A stretch of DNA of 64,000 bases from Cydia pomonella (lineage: Eukaryota; Arthropoda; Insecta; Lepidoptera; Tortricidae): the NCBI RefSeq assembly GCF_033807575.1, contig NC_084715.1:6373349-6437348 (forward strand). Reading direction: 5' to 3'. How positions within the stretch are numbered: the first letter of the stretch is position 1; the number at the start of each line of letters is the position of its first letter. The notes below the pieces were generated by a model. It was not told the origin of the DNA. It saw only the letters and a program-made list of their open reading frames with translations, and did not search any database. Both the position numbers and the translations under genes were made by a program. Positions 44,754 to 56,111 of this stretch are shown here, piece after piece.

Positions 44754-46504
44754 CAGTGGCGTAGCATGGGGGGGGCGGAGGGTGCGGTCCGCACCGGGCG
44801 GCACTTTGCCGGGGGCGGCGCTGCGGAGGTGTCAGTTAAAAAAAAAAAAAAAATTTTTTTTTTTTTTTAATATAAAAAAAAAGTTAATTTCTTCCAGTGT
44901 TTTTTTCGTCATTTTTTTTGTTACCAAATACCCGGGTACCTATGCAGGTTCTATGCATGGGTGATGCAAGCACAAGGTTTCTCAATAACTATTATTTAGG
45001 AAACTTATTTCGTTTCAATGTTATTTTAAATAAATGTCTCCTTACACATTCTTTGTACTTCACCGTAATACAGCAATGACAGACCGTCGTTTCACATGAC
45101 TTTGAGTAAAAAGCAAGATATAAAAACAAGCTTGCGAATTAGCGAATTGCTGCAGCTGCCCCAATTTTTCGATTTCGCGGCTTCTCGTATGAAACTAGGC
45201 AGTATATACTAATATAATATTTTGGTAAACGGCCTTTTGAGCTAAAAGATACTGGTAGAAAAACATCAAAGATACGCGTTACGCGTACATTTTTGCAACA
45301 CGAATTACACCTTGGAGGCAATCGACAGCATTTTTTGCTTACAGAAAATAATGATTTAACGATTACCGATCAGGCTTTTGGGAACCAGTACTTCTTGAAG
45401 TTAATGATGCTCAAAATTATTTGCAAACAAAGGGACTCAACGTGCAACAGTGTGCTCAAAAAATAAGTGCCCTACAAACGTTCCTCGTTCAAAAGCGAAA
45501 CGAGTTGGTAGACGGTGCTTTGATCTACTCGAAAGGATTGTGTGATGAACTGGGTTTATCTATGGAACCTCGTCGACGTAGATTGACCAAACAAACATTC
45601 GGTGACGGAAGTACGGATGCTGGTTTGACCTACGAAAATGAGTTGAGAAGAAGCCTGTTTTCCTCTTTGGACAGAGTAATTTCTGAGATTCGATCGAGAT
45701 TTCAGCAGCTCGATAATTTAGCAGAGAAATTTTCCTTTCTTACACCAGCAAAACTACTGGATGTTACTGGAAAATGTAAGCTTGACCATGCTACCGACAT
45801 TGACAAGGAGGAGTTTGAACTCGAGCGAGGGCGACTTCGAAGTTTCGCCATTGCTACTGGAGATCTCGATAAATTAGGCAAAGCTAATGTAGGTCCACTC
45901 GAATTATTGAAGTTCATTGTCGAATCTAAGCTCGAAATCTCCGTGCCTAACATTTTCATCATGCTCAGAATATTTTTGACAACTGCTATAAGTAATGCTA
46001 GTTGTGAGAGGAGCTTTTCGAAACTGAAATTGATCAAAAATTACTTGCGATCTACAATGAGTACGCTGAGATTAACTAATCTAGCTATATTGTCGATCGA
46101 ACAAGACCTCACTGATGCAATCGATATTGAAAGTGTGATCAAAAACTTTGCTGAAAGGAAGACTAGAAAAGTTAAATTTTAATCTTTCAGTTCAGTTGAG
46201 GTCGTTGAGGAGTTGAGCTTAGAATGATACTCGTGCGTAAAATAGCGTTCGTGAAGTAGGCGATTTCTCCATTATTCCGATTATTCTATTAAGTTTTCTC
46301 TGTAATGTTTCTAAGTGATATTCTACCTTCTATTCTATGTCAAAAAATTTTAATTTCACTTTTCAATTCAATAAATTATTCAATAAAACTAATAAAAGTA
46401 CTCTTTTTACACCATGCCCAAATTTTTTATAATGGATGACAAAAATAAGAGGGCGGCAAATTTGGGATCCGCACCGGGTGCGAGTGACCTATGCTACGCC
46501 ACTG
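44754..46504. mobile_element. hAT transposon, internally deleted, in a SINE
   Basis: Perfect 14-bp ends CAGTGGCGTAGCAT and ATGCTACGCCACTG. AAACCTTA at 44746-44753 is repeated at 46505-46512, an exact 8-bp duplication. Subterminal DNA is G-rich ('gcaccgggcggcac' and 'gcaccgggtgcgag'). The inside has a 15-A/16-T block (about 44838-44868) and the transposase C-terminal ORF. At 1751 bp it is too short for a complete hAT; the N-terminal BED and catalytic parts are absent. Confidence 0.95.
45355..46182 (+). pseudogene. hAT (ZMYM1-like) transposase C-terminal part
   Basis: The frame is open from about 45355 (after a stop at 45352) to TAA at 46180-46182. No ATG begins it, so the visible start is a truncation rather than a real start. 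The first part reads 'FWEPVLLEVNDAQNYLQTKG' and 'LQTFLVQKRNELVDGAL', as in ZMYM1-type hAT proteins. The last 80 residues form the hAT dimerisation region: 'SVPNIFIMLRIFLTTAISNA', then the hallmark SCERSFSKLKLIKNYLRSTM and 'RLTNLAILSIE'. The frame is uninterrupted for about 275 codons, so the deletion is probably recent. It is unlikely to be functional on its own. Confidence 0.9.
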
Positions 46505-46744
46505 AAACCTTATTGAGCTTACTGTTCCCTAGGTGGATCTGTGTAAGATTGACATGTAATATTTATTATTTCTCTTTATTCATTTAAAATATTAGGTACC
46601 AATACCATAAACCGTCTTATTACTGGCCACCTTCCAATAAATCTTAGGTTAGGCTATTTATAATATGAAAATAAAAGTAAAATATAAAAATCACTTCCAA
46701 AACAAGACCAAATAAATATAAACACAATATAAAAAACCTAACCT

Positions 46745-46860
46745 AGGGTGCCGCCAGCAGCCGGGCCGGAGCTGCCGTTGGTCAGGGCCGCAGAGAGAGG
46801 AACCGCCGGACTATCCGCGCCGTGTCCAAGATCACCGCCTTTTGCATCTCACAGATATTT
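46745..46860 (-). pseudogene. LINE C-terminal tail
   Basis: Minus strand reads 'MQKAVILDTARIVRRFLSLR' then Pro and a stop, a tail typical of an R1/RTE-like lepidopteran LINE. The following GC-rich 'gctgccgttggtcagg' part is the 3' end. About 22 codons remain. Confidence 0.6.
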
Positions 46861-47403
46861 GTTTAATACTCTGCTATCTGTCTGTATGTCTGACCATCTG
46901 TCAGTGAGCGAAACATCGTGAACCATAGCAGATAACTAGTTACCTGACAATGGGTCAATTTGGTTAAGATGATTCCTTTTTGTACTACCGCTTAAATTAA
47001 AAATCTAATACGATATTTCGGTGTTTTCTGACTGACAGCGATCTGAAGCAGACTTATGAACTATAATAAGGATACAGTTGGAATTTATACGAACTTATTT
47101 CCTTCAATTTCTTGTGTAAGTTTTTCAGGATTCCAACCCAAAGAAATTAGATCCGCTCCCGAAATAACCAAGAACAATTCCCTTGCAGTCTGCATCTGCA
47201 GTGAGTAATTCTGCGAAATGATGTCGAATCATATAACTGATTGGTCCTCGACGAACAAAACTTAATCACACTGATGCAGCCCGTACGAGCGAGTGAACTT
47301 GGATTGTTATAAGCGAGACAGCGCTACGCTCGTATATATGATGTCTGTGCAATGTCTGTTTGTGCAAGATCGCTAAAGCGGCGTCTTTGTCCGGTGCCCG
47401 ATC
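46861..47403. other. Unassigned DNA
   Basis: 46870-46930 has 'ctgtctgtatgtctgacc', like the dispersed repeat at 885-1025. No gene. Confidence 0.3.
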
Positions 47404-47560
47404 TGGGGGCATACCGCGAAATAAAAATAAAAAACGAAATTAAATTAATTAAAACTGCGGTTATCTTTCTCTTTTACTATCACTAAGGCGTAATTAGAGT
47501 GACAGAGAAAAATGCCCGCAATTGATGAACTTCGATTTTGTAAGGAGGGGAAGAACCAAG
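47404..47560. mobile_element. MITE related to the GGCCTACCGCGAA family
   Basis: 'gggggcataccgcgaaata' at the left and 'gagtgacagagaaaaatgcc' and 'cgcaattgatgaacttcg' at the right, with 'tctttctcttttactatcac' inside. It is a worn relative of 27185-27290. Confidence 0.5.
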
Positions 47561-48084
47561 TGCGAAAACGTACATTTTTTTGGTTGGAAATGAAGAACGA
47601 TAGGTACGTCTGGTTTCGGTTTTTATACAATTTACTGCTGTTCATACGAAACCAATTTTGGCTATAGATTTTAGTTTCGATTGGGAATACTCGTATCATG
47701 GTAAATATACAAAAATCGTACTTTACTTAACCATTTTAGCAATTGACGTTATAATTTAGTAGTAGTAGTACCGACTACTTACCTAGTAGATTTAAGTCTA
47801 AGGAGTTTAAGGTTTTGTACCGGACAATAAAGTAAAATTACTTTTGACTGTACAAGCCGCGTTGCTAGATGTTGGTTTTTCGCAGCGGGGCCTTTCCACC
47901 AGGATTATTGTGGACATTTGGACATTTCACTCGCAACAAATTCAAAAGATAAGAATATCTAGGACAAGACGTATTATACGGGAACAATCCGGAATCCTCC
48001 TACATCTAGAAAATACAAAATGACCCAAAAATACGTTGACATTTTTTACTGCGGCAGATTGTTGATAATTTTATCAAACGTTTG
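47561..48084. other. Unassigned DNA
   Basis: No recognisable feature. Confidence 0.35.
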
Positions 48085-48320
48085 CGTATATATATCATCA
48101 TTCGCTTGCCCTTATCCCATTCATTTGGGGTCGGCGCAGCATGTCTTTTTCTTCCATATCTTTCTGTCACCCGTCATCTCATCATTCACTCGCGTTCGTT
48201 TCATGTCATCTCTCACACAATCCATCCACCTTTTTCTAGGTTTTCCTCTCCCGTTCCATCCCTCCACATTCATTCGTAATACCTTTCTCGTCACATGACT
48301 TTCATCCCTCCGCATCACAT
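48085..48320 (-). pseudogene. RTE-like LINE C-terminus
   Basis: Minus strand, 48318 to 48121, reads 'RRDESHVTRKVLRMNVEGW' then 'GRGKPRKRWMDCVRDDMKRT' and 'DRKIWKKKTCCADPK' then stop. This is the closing block of RTE-type LINE proteins in Lepidoptera. A short 3' tail 'aatgggataagggcaagcga' and 'atgatgat' follows. The frame is intact over 65 codons; the RT is missing, so it is a 5'-truncated copy. It abuts a SINE at its left 5' side (48319). Confidence 0.85.
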
Positions 48321-48468
48321 AAATATTTATAAATACTTAAATACATAGAAAACACCTATGACTCAGGAACAAATATCCGTGCTCATCACACGAATAAATG
48401 TGCTTACCAGGATTTGAACCTGAGATCGACTTCATAGGTAGGGTCACTACCCACTAGGCCAGGCAGTT
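48319..48468 (-). repeat. SINE, minus strand, 3'-truncated
   Basis: Reverse complement has 'ggcctagtgggtagtgaccc', 'ggttcaaatcctggtaagc' (B box) and 'tgttcctgagtcataggtg'. The family is that of 5852-6129. The tail is lost where it meets the LINE end. Confidence 0.8.
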
Positions 48469-48534
48469 CGTCAAAAGAATAAAATAAATAAATATTAATA
48501 TCATTTAACTCGACGGCTGGCGCCTATTTTGCGT

Positions 48535-48700
48535 GACAGGGGGGGTAGGCTAGTCCGGCCAGCCCAACTCCTCGAGGAATCCTATCAAACCTTTGATATT
48601 GAGTAGGACTCGGGGAGATCTCTCGGAGATCCAAGATGCTGCATTCCAGCATCACGTGAGTGGCTATGTCTTAGTCTCCATGCATGTTGGCATAGGGGGC
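48535..48700 (-). pseudogene. Eroded LINE zinc-binding tail
   Basis: Minus strand shows 'METKT', 'HVMLECS' and, in another frame, a leucine/glycine-rich end similar to '..LL.FL.E.GW'. The His-Val-x-Leu-Glu-Cys motif is typical of LINE C-termini. Stops and frameshifts are present. Confidence 0.4.
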
Positions 48701-49324
48701 TATCTGTAACACCTGATATAAAAAGATGTTTGTTAAATAGCTAGTCCATGACCTGTTATGACACTAGTTACCATACTCAGTCGGATCCTCTGAAGGAGAA
48801 TATTTTAGACGATAATACCTTTTGTAAGTACGTTCAGTTAAATGATCGAAGTTTTAATTTGTAATTACATTTGTAATTTTTCTAAAATTTCTTTGTCAAC
48901 GTATTTTTGAGCCGACATGTAAAACTGATTTCATTTACGGAACAAAACCGTATTGCGGCGGCCGGCTGATCAAACTCGCGTCTTGACATCGTATATCTGT
49001 GTCAGGGCGGGATATCTTATGTCCGTCTACGTCTACATATCATATACCTTAGCAATTCTTGTATATTTATATATTTCGGGAATCTCGGTAACGGCTCTAA
49101 CGATTTCGATGAAATTTTCTATATGGGGGGTTTTCGGGGCCGAAAAATTCTTGTCTCTGGGAATACGCGCATTTTTGAGTTTTTACATGTTTCCCGAGCA
49201 AAGCTCTGTCTCCCAGATATTACTTATGTCATTACTCTTATGTTTTATTGATAAAGTTTTCCGTTCTGTAAAATGTAATAAGCGCAATTTCGCCGTATGC
49301 ATATATAACTTTGCTCCTTTCTAA
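48701..49324. other. Unassigned DNA
   Basis: The 123-codon plus-strand frame (48953-49324) has hydrophobic runs ('YVYISYTLAILVYLYIS') but no match I know. '49065-49120' has 'tcgggaatctcggtaacgg' as in dispersed insect repeats. Not called as a gene. Confidence 0.35.
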
Positions 49325-49740
49325 AACAATTGTACATTGTTCAACGAGGGGGTTAGGTAAATATTGCAAACGAGAGTCGATAGATTCACGAAAGCCGCAG
49401 GCTGAACGGATATAAAGACTGGAGTGTGCAATATTCTTACCCCCTCTGATGCTTTTCATTATACTTGCTAAGAAAAAAATATTTTTTATGAGAATTAATT
49501 CTTAAATACTGTGATATTTCAGACATTCGTCCACTATATTATTATCCTTTTTTGACAGATTAGGCATTGAAAATGAAAAAAATATTTTAAACGGCTTTTA
49601 AATTCATCTAATTAAATATTTTTAAACATAAACAAAATATAAACGTCAGCATTCTAAAAGTAAAAATCATTTTTACCTTGACTCCGTGGGAGTAAAATAG
49701 GACTTCAGCTCCCACTGTACTTGAATGATGAAAATACCTA
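49325..49740. repeat. Interspersed repeat with 'GTACATTGTTCAACGAGG' end, copy 2
   Basis: Block order matches 26205-26780, including 'aaagccgcaggctga', 'gcaatattcttaccccc' and 'acggcttttaaattcatcta'. Shorter by about 150 bp. Confidence 0.65.
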
Positions 49741-49837
49741 TTTCCTATCCTTAGGTACATACGTTTATTACTTATTAGGGGTATTGTGGGCCTTTGAGCG
49801 CCACGTCGACCAAGCAGTGGTCTGTAGTGACGGCCCT

Positions 49838-50095
49838 TTAAAGTTCATTACTAATGCCCGTTGAATCCAGGAAATTCCAGATTCTTTGGGCCGTAATGCT
49901 CTGTACCTCATAGGGTTGCAATGGTACCCCTAAGTAGGTACTTCTTTTGGACATTAGTGGTCCACAGGAACAAAAAATATGCATTGCAGTCTCCTCTGAC
50001 TCCAGACAGAACCTGCATGTCGTGTCTTGTTTCTTTCTAATTTGAAACATCTGTTTGTTCAACTTACAGTGACAAGTCAATATTCTTAGTCACCG
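49838..50095 (-). pseudogene. LINE C-terminal zinc-binding tail
   Basis: Minus strand from 50080 reads 'TCHCKLNKQM' then 'DTTCRFCLESEETAMHIFCS', the C-x2-C...E.ETA.HI.C.C motif, and ends 'ITAQRIWNFLDSTGI'. This is the post-RT domain of a Jockey-like LINE. A TGA just upstream of the first shown codon (about 50089) cuts it from the rest. The remaining frame is intact for about 80 codons. Confidence 0.75.
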
Positions 50096-50259
50096 CGCAG
50101 GTTTTGTGTCTTTTGTTACTTACGAGTAAATACGTTAGGTACCAATGATATTGGTACGAGACAGGGTTTTCACATTCAAGGCCTTGAGATTAGTCGCCGA
50201 AACCTTTACTACTGTCACCAGGATTACTTACTATTATAGTAAAAATTGCTTAATTAAGC

Positions 50260-50440
50260 TGAAATGGGAGTGGGACGGCCATGTCTCATGCCGGCTAGAC
50301 GGAGATAGCGGGACGACCTGGACGCATATCTCAACGACTGGCCGGAGATTGCTCAAAACCGGGACGGGTGGAAATCGAAGAGGGAGGCCTTTGCCCAGCA
50401 GTGGGACACCGTATAGGCTTATAATATAAGTTTAATAAAA
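50260..50440 (+). pseudogene. RTE-like LINE C-terminal tail
   Basis: Plus strand: 'KLKWEWDGHVS' in the first frame, then after a frameshift near 50290-50310 'DDLDAYLNDWPEIAQNRDGW' and 'KSKREAFAQQWDTV' ending at TAG (50414-50416). A well-known lepidopteran LINE tail. The middle GRGRP basic block is lost. Confidence 0.75.
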
Positions 50441-51011
50441 CTCAATGGGGACATAACTAAATGCAACTTGTTGTAACGGTACCAAGGTTGGACGGACTAG
50501 TTGGCATGTATAGCCAAATTACACAGTTTAACGTAAACTTGTTTGCTCTGATATATAACTTGTTTTGATTGATATTAATTTATACATTAGATTTGATAAT
50601 AGCCAATAATTTGTACTCCATTTATTTTTACACAGGAATAATATCTCTATATACACAGTGGGGAAAGTCTAAAACTATAAGACATACGAAGATTTGTTTC
50701 TAGGAACCATGTTATCAATTTTAAAATCTAAGAAGAAAAACTGCAGTCATACATTTAACAAAAAACCTACACTCAGCTCGGGAATCGAACCCGGACGTTT
50801 TAAAAAAGAAAACTAAAACAATTTCTATTCAGATATCGATTGTGTAGGTCTTAAGCAGTAAATTTTACTATGAAACATGATGTCTAAAATGTATGAAATG
50901 TATTTTAGTAAGTGTACGATAGTGGCCTCAGAAATGCGCGGTTAAAATCTTTCGGGTTTCTCGTGTTAAGTACACCGTGTATAAAAAATTAAAACTGAAA
51001 AAGTCCAGTGG
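50441..51011. other. Unassigned DNA with a lone B-box motif
   Basis: 'gctcgggaatcgaacccgg' at about 50776-50794 is a tRNA B box in reverse, likely another SINE scrap. Nothing else stands out. Confidence 0.4.
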
Positions 51012-51109
51012 TCAAAATAAATGCTCTTACCGGGATTCGAACCCGTGACCATCGGCTTCATAGGCAGGGTCACTATCTCACTATATACCCAGTATTCCAG
51101 ACCGGTCGT
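51012..51109 (-). repeat. SINE head, minus strand
   Basis: 'accgggattcgaacccgtga' (B box) and 'cttcataggcagggtcacta' are the head of the 5852 family. The rest is missing. Confidence 0.7.
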
Positions 51110-51769
51110 CAATTTACTTTACTTTCCTAGACTACCTATATCAAATAGCTGTTTCGTCATTAACTTGCTATTTATAATGCATGATGGCCCAAGCTAACTC
51201 TGGCACTTAACTGTTAAATGGTTCCGCCCCTACATTCTAGCTTATAAAATATGCATATGCAAAGCAGTAAACTAACTTTGTAAAAGCGAAAATACGCGAG
51301 CAACTACAATCAGCAGCAAACGGGCGAAAAGCGCAGTGTCCTAATAATCCAAAATTAGTATTTTGTGTTTTTAGTTCCTGACGAAACCCCGGTTTGATTT
51401 CAAATTTAAGATGAAAGAGGAAGTCCGTTCCGCGCCTAATCGCCTTTCCATATCAAATCAAACAATCTTAAAAAAGTTAAGCTTTGGTTAATATACATCA
51501 AATTCTGTAAAATTACTTTCCGTTACCTATGTCGATATGCAGAGAGGAAATGAGGACTATGTACGTTTGTATGGAGAATCAGTCATCCGTCGTCCACTAC
51601 CCATTTAGGGTGCCTTTCGACCAGAGATGTGATATGCTTGCTATGCTATGTTTTCATATATTTGAAATGTGGGGATAATGTATTTCTATTTGTACCTAGC
51701 ACTGTAGCCCTCAGACGCTACACCGGAGGTTCCTTACATAAAAATATACGGCTTTCAAATTTTTTTCTT
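51110..51769. other. Unassigned DNA
   Basis: Nothing recognisable. Confidence 0.35.
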
Positions 51770-52635
51770 CTGTACAAATAAAACTTAACATCTATTTATT
51801 GACAATAACAATATACATAATGGATATATACAGATGATTACTATAACTAGCTTATATCTAAAATAGGCCCTTGAGGCATTGTACCAAGGATGCTGGCGGC
51901 ATTTCCTCGTTGTATCGCAATACTGATACGTTGTGCGAGGAAGCCGCCAGCTCTTCGGTCACCAGTTACGTCAAACAGACGTTTCGCGATTTCTCCAAAA
52001 AACTTGTGCGCGCTGGGACCCCATGGACCTAGAGTTTCAACGCCAAAAGGTACAAAATGGTACTCTCTACCGAGGCTCTTATATTTATTACGTTTCAAAA
52101 TTTCGGCGCTTTCCGCCGCTGCGCCCGCTTTTACATTAGTCCGTTGGAGGTGGGACGGTGCCAGTGTGTCTACGCAGGTAGCATCCCACACTAACATCCG
52201 TCCCAAGCTCCAAGGAACCAAGGACACCCCATCAGGCCTCTTGCCATCATCCCTGATAATGCCAGTTGGCTAAAGAAGAGCAGGCACATTGATGGTGGCA
52301 AGAGATCGACGAATTATGTCATTAAGCGACGCATGTCTTGAAAAACGACCTGCACTTTTTTGACAAGATAATCCGTGGTGTCCCAGTCGGTCCACGTCCG
52401 TGCCACAAGAGCATATATGTGGCGTACATACCGAAACCCCGAGTCGCAAACCAGTCGCCAGTCTTAGGGAGGTCGGATCCAAGAAAGTACCAGTATTAGG
52501 TGAAGGATGGGCATGTAGCCAGTAGCCGGCTTCCCGGGCTCCGACCGCCAAAAGTCTCGCGTGATCTGTACAAATTAATATAAGTTTTAAAAAAAAATTA
52601 AATATTTGGTCACACATACAATTATGACCGCGCAT
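51770..52635 (-). pseudogene. RT-linked C-terminal protein with PDG...WDAT motif
   Basis: One minus-strand frame runs from 52635 to 51847. It has a single TAG at 52270-52272, between 'NVPALL' and 'PTGIIRDDGKRPDG'. Blocks in order: 'ARLLAVGAREAGYWLHAHPS', 'LRLATGLRLGVSVCTPHIC', a C-x-C...D..G.H.L.C segment, 'PDG.....PW', 'WDATCVDT', 'ETLGPWGP' and 'AQRISIAIQRGNAASILGT'. These follow the RT in a family of animal retroelement proteins; the PDG...WDAT pattern could be a nuclease-like core (inference). The RT itself is missing. The 3' tail has an AATAAA signal at about 51777-51782 (minus strand). Confidence 0.75.
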
Positions 52636-52689
52636 ACCGTTGCTTATAACCTCAATGATTGATTACGTACATTATATATAGACTATATT

Positions 52690-53050
52690 TTTTAAGGTTT
52701 AATTACAAAGGTACTGTTTTTAGATTATTCCCGGCATTTATAAGACGGTATTACTTGCCAAATTTCATAGTTCTAGGTCAACGGAAAGTATCTTATAAAT
52801 TTTGATTTGAGATTGTCGAAATGCATGCATATATGGCCGTATCTTTTTTTTACGTTAACTTAGGAGTTTAATTTTTTTCAAAGCTTTAAGGGACTGTAGA
52901 TCTGAGTATAATATATGGTTTAAATTTCAACTCGATACTCCGACGCGTTCTTGAGATAAAGGACCTTGACAGACGGACGGACAGACAGTCGGACAACAAA
53001 GTGACCATATAAGGGATACGTTTTTCCTTTTGAGGTACAGAACCCTAAAT
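52690..53050. repeat. Dispersed repeat with 'GACAGACGGACGGACAGACAG' core
   Basis: 'caaatttcatagttctaggt', 'tttcaactcgatactccgac', 'gttcttgagataaagg', 'cagacggacggacagacag' and 'ccttttgaggtacagaaccc' are in the order typical of a widespread insect repeat of uncertain class. Confidence 0.6.
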
Positions 53051-54467
53051 ATGTAATAAACAACGTGTAAAAAACTTCTATTTTAGGACAAAATCTGTCT
53101 TTAATATTGATGTTGATTTAAAGACACTTTGTGAAATTGCTTTTATTCGTATATGATATGCTTCTTGCTTACGCATTACACATACACACTGTTAAGACCT
53201 ATCTTAACAAGTTTAGGTATTAGAATACCTAAATACCTACTTACCTAATCTAGATAGATTAAGTCTCTCTATCGTCGGTAGGTGGCACCACCTATGAAAT
53301 GTACCTAATTAAGGTGACATCTACCGAAACCTTGTGTACTTGCTATCTAAGCTTAGCCATATCAATGTATGCAATAGTTCATAAACAATCCATAGTGTGG
53401 CGCTGTACGCGATTATATAAGCTTCTACATGTGTGTAGATTAAATCACTTTTTGCAACTAGCCTTCTGTTAACATTAAATATAACTATTGTAATTCTCTG
53501 CTTTGATTCGGTCTCCATCACCTCCAACGCTGAACACACACATTACAATGGCATCCTTTCAAATCGGGCAAACTTATAAAATTGCTTTAAAATGTAAGCT
53601 TTCAAGTTGACTTACTGATTTAGCATAGCATATAGCATGCAGTTGCAGGTACATACTGCAACGCCTAGCAGGTGGTCACGATAGCGTGTGAGAGAAAGGT
53701 TAATTGCAGTTCGATACACCTGGAACAGCTGAGTGCGCACGCGACAAACACACACATACACACAGTAAAAGACATATATTACGTAGACGTGCATACCAGT
53801 ACGGCTAGGATGGTCGGCTCTTAATCATTTGTCACCATGCCTGTCACGGCATAAAAAGGTAAAGCGCTTATTTTTTTACATGTTTATGCGACCAGCTGAC
53901 GTTCTTTCCACCGCGATACAACTGGCTGACGATATTTTAATTCACAATAGCATCTAAATTATCATCTGACAAAGTATCAAACGGTAGGCAATGACTATTT
54001 TTTTTACGTGCTTCAGTGGCTGCCATTCCTCAACCCACCAACGGAGCGGTAGCTGACGTCTACGAGGGTTCATTATACGAGTTATCTCCCGGGAGGCGAT
54101 TTGGCACGGAAATCTGTTCCTCGCTCGCGGTCTATAAGGCTAAGCCCGCGCTGCGATTAATATCTTGCGGTTTCAGTCTTGCAAGTGCGTGCGCTTATAA
54201 AGCATGCCGTACGTTACACTTTTTGCGGTTCTGGAACCGCAAGAATTTATCGCAGTACGCTCAAGCCTAAAACGATCCAACCAAACGATCATATAATCTT
54301 ATATTAGGTACAGTAGGGAGATATGGTGCTACTTTCCCGCAATAGTACACGTGCGAATTTCCAACTTTCCGCACTTCTATAGTAAATAACCATTATGGTA
54401 GAGGTAACGGGATGGAACAATGAAAACTTAATGGGAATTGTTTACGGTTACAGTATACCCAATGCTT
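53051..54467. other. Unassigned DNA
   Basis: No repeat recognised, except 'gtcaccatgcctgtcacgg' at 53840-53858, similar to 20598-20620. The 84-codon frame at 54016-54270 has fairly balanced composition but no motif; it may be part of a repeat. Confidence 0.35.
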
Positions 54468-55329
54468 CCCAACTAGCAAAAACACGCTTAGAATAGTCTC
54501 AAGACTACAATTTTTTCGCTCTTATATTGGTTTTATAGCATCGTATAAGCCCGGATTTGGGCACAAATTATAAGCGTATTTATTTTGATATCGTTCTAAT
54601 ATCAGTCTAATTGAATGCTGCTTGCATTTACAGTAATCTTTCCAAAACTTATTTAAGCTACCTTAGGCTAATATCGCTTTTACGTAAGTATCTTGTAAGC
54701 CTACATAGGCTTATATTGGTCCAACGTTAGAATCTTATGAGCCTAAATAAGCTTATTTAGATTTTTTGTAAGATCACACAGAGTTGAAACATTCTATTTG
54801 TGAAGTATAAGTGTATGAGTAAAATAAATGCAGCAGCGTGACAAAAATATGTTAGTGTAAGTATTTATCTAACTGTTTATGAATTATGTTTAAATATAAT
54901 AACGTGCTCGTTATCATCGTGTGAGTTTATGTTTTACGGTAAGTAATCACGTGGGAAAATATTTTTTACTGTAAAGTAGACCCTATTTTACACTTCAAAC
55001 TTCATGCACCTGATCAAGTATGGTATTTGTATCCGTTTATAATTATTTTATTTCTTTATTTGTACTGATAGTCAGCCATAGCTGTAGGTGTATTTTTAAA
55101 GCGCACTATTAGACTATTATAAGATTATTTACACTAAATTCTGCATTCAGAATACAAATGATATGGCCATGTTGAATTAATTAGGGTTCCTTGGTTTACT
55201 TACTAAAACCCTAAATACATTTGTTTATCCTTACTAGATCACTTGACACATACTAATTAACTAAATGTTTTTTTTATTTAAGTGACAAGGTTGGTGATGC
55301 AAAATGGTTGTATTTATGGATATAGACCA

Positions 55330-55798
55330 TTACTTGATGAAGAAAGACTTCCGCATGTTAAAACATTTAACATGGCCTTGGGAAACACAATATACAAGTC
55401 TTGTTATTAAGCTACTATGCCAATACATTCCAGGAGACAACTCATTAATTTGCACAATCTCTTTGTTTGTGTTAAGTAGTGTCCTAGCGTCCTTTGGTAG
55501 AACATTATTTAGTCTTCTGTTTAAAATAATTAGCAATCCATTTACTGCTGCATGAGGGATATTAAATTTTAACGCCCATTTTTGTAATTCACTTTTTAAG
55601 GCAAAATCTTTCTCATAATCTGTTTCGTCCTCGGTCGAAGATACTTTTTCACTAAAATCATTAATTTCACATAGTGAAACATTGTCCTCAACCTCTATAT
55701 CTTTCATGCAAGCAGAACCTACAGAACCCTCACTAATATTTTCACCAACACTACCTTGTCTTGGCAGGAGCTGTATATGTATTTGATTTACTTATGAT
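55330..55798 (-). pseudogene. Transposon ORF fragment, copy 2
   Basis: Same frame as 13394-13861, with the acidic start, ELQKWALKFNIPHAAVNGLL and LPKDARTLLNT unchanged. Differences from copy 1 are about seven residues, mostly in the acidic part, plus loss of one Ser codon. No catalytic domain. The upstream ATG frame is broken in the same way, so the lesion predates the two insertions. Confidence 0.55.
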
Positions 55799-56111
55799 TT
55801 TTTTGTACTTCTGTATTTTCCGCCGATAATCATCACTTCTCGAACGTTTTTTCCAGTTGTCGTAATCCATACCTATTTAAAATTACACTCTTACTTTAAA
55901 TTACAAAAAAAATTAAATTAAATATCATACTTACAATAGTGTTCCCAAAATCGATTTAAGATCAAACGATCTTATATTGATCTTGTCTTTTGTGATATAA
56001 GTATCTTTATCCTATACCACTCTAATATCTTACTAAAGTGCTGCTGTTGATCTTATTATGCTTGTTTATAGCTTTAAATAAGATCAGAAAAGTACGTACT
56101 TACAGTGTTCT

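Larger units (their letters stand above)
44598..46580 (+). repeat. SINE split by a hAT element
   Basis: The head (B box 'gtcccgggttcgaat', 44626-44640) and body to 'aagacaaacctta' at 44753 continue after the hAT element with 'aaaccttattgagcttactg' at 46505-46524 and an AT-rich tail. Joined, it is the family of 5852-6129. Confidence 0.85.

Noticed and set aside
44661..44964. Frames with Lys and Phe runs
   Set aside because: They read through the A-run/T-run block of the hAT element.
48953..49324. 123-codon frame with hydrophobic runs as a membrane protein
   Set aside because: AT-rich DNA gives hydrophobic runs by chance; it overlaps dispersed repeat motifs and has no family pattern.
52270..52273. 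Two plus-strand frames (51890-52273, 51933-52139) opposite the RT-linked ORF
   Set aside because: They are shadows of the real minus-strand coding frame.
54016..54270. 84-codon frame as a host exon
   Set aside because: Composition is tempting, but there are no splice sites in phase and no recognisable domain.
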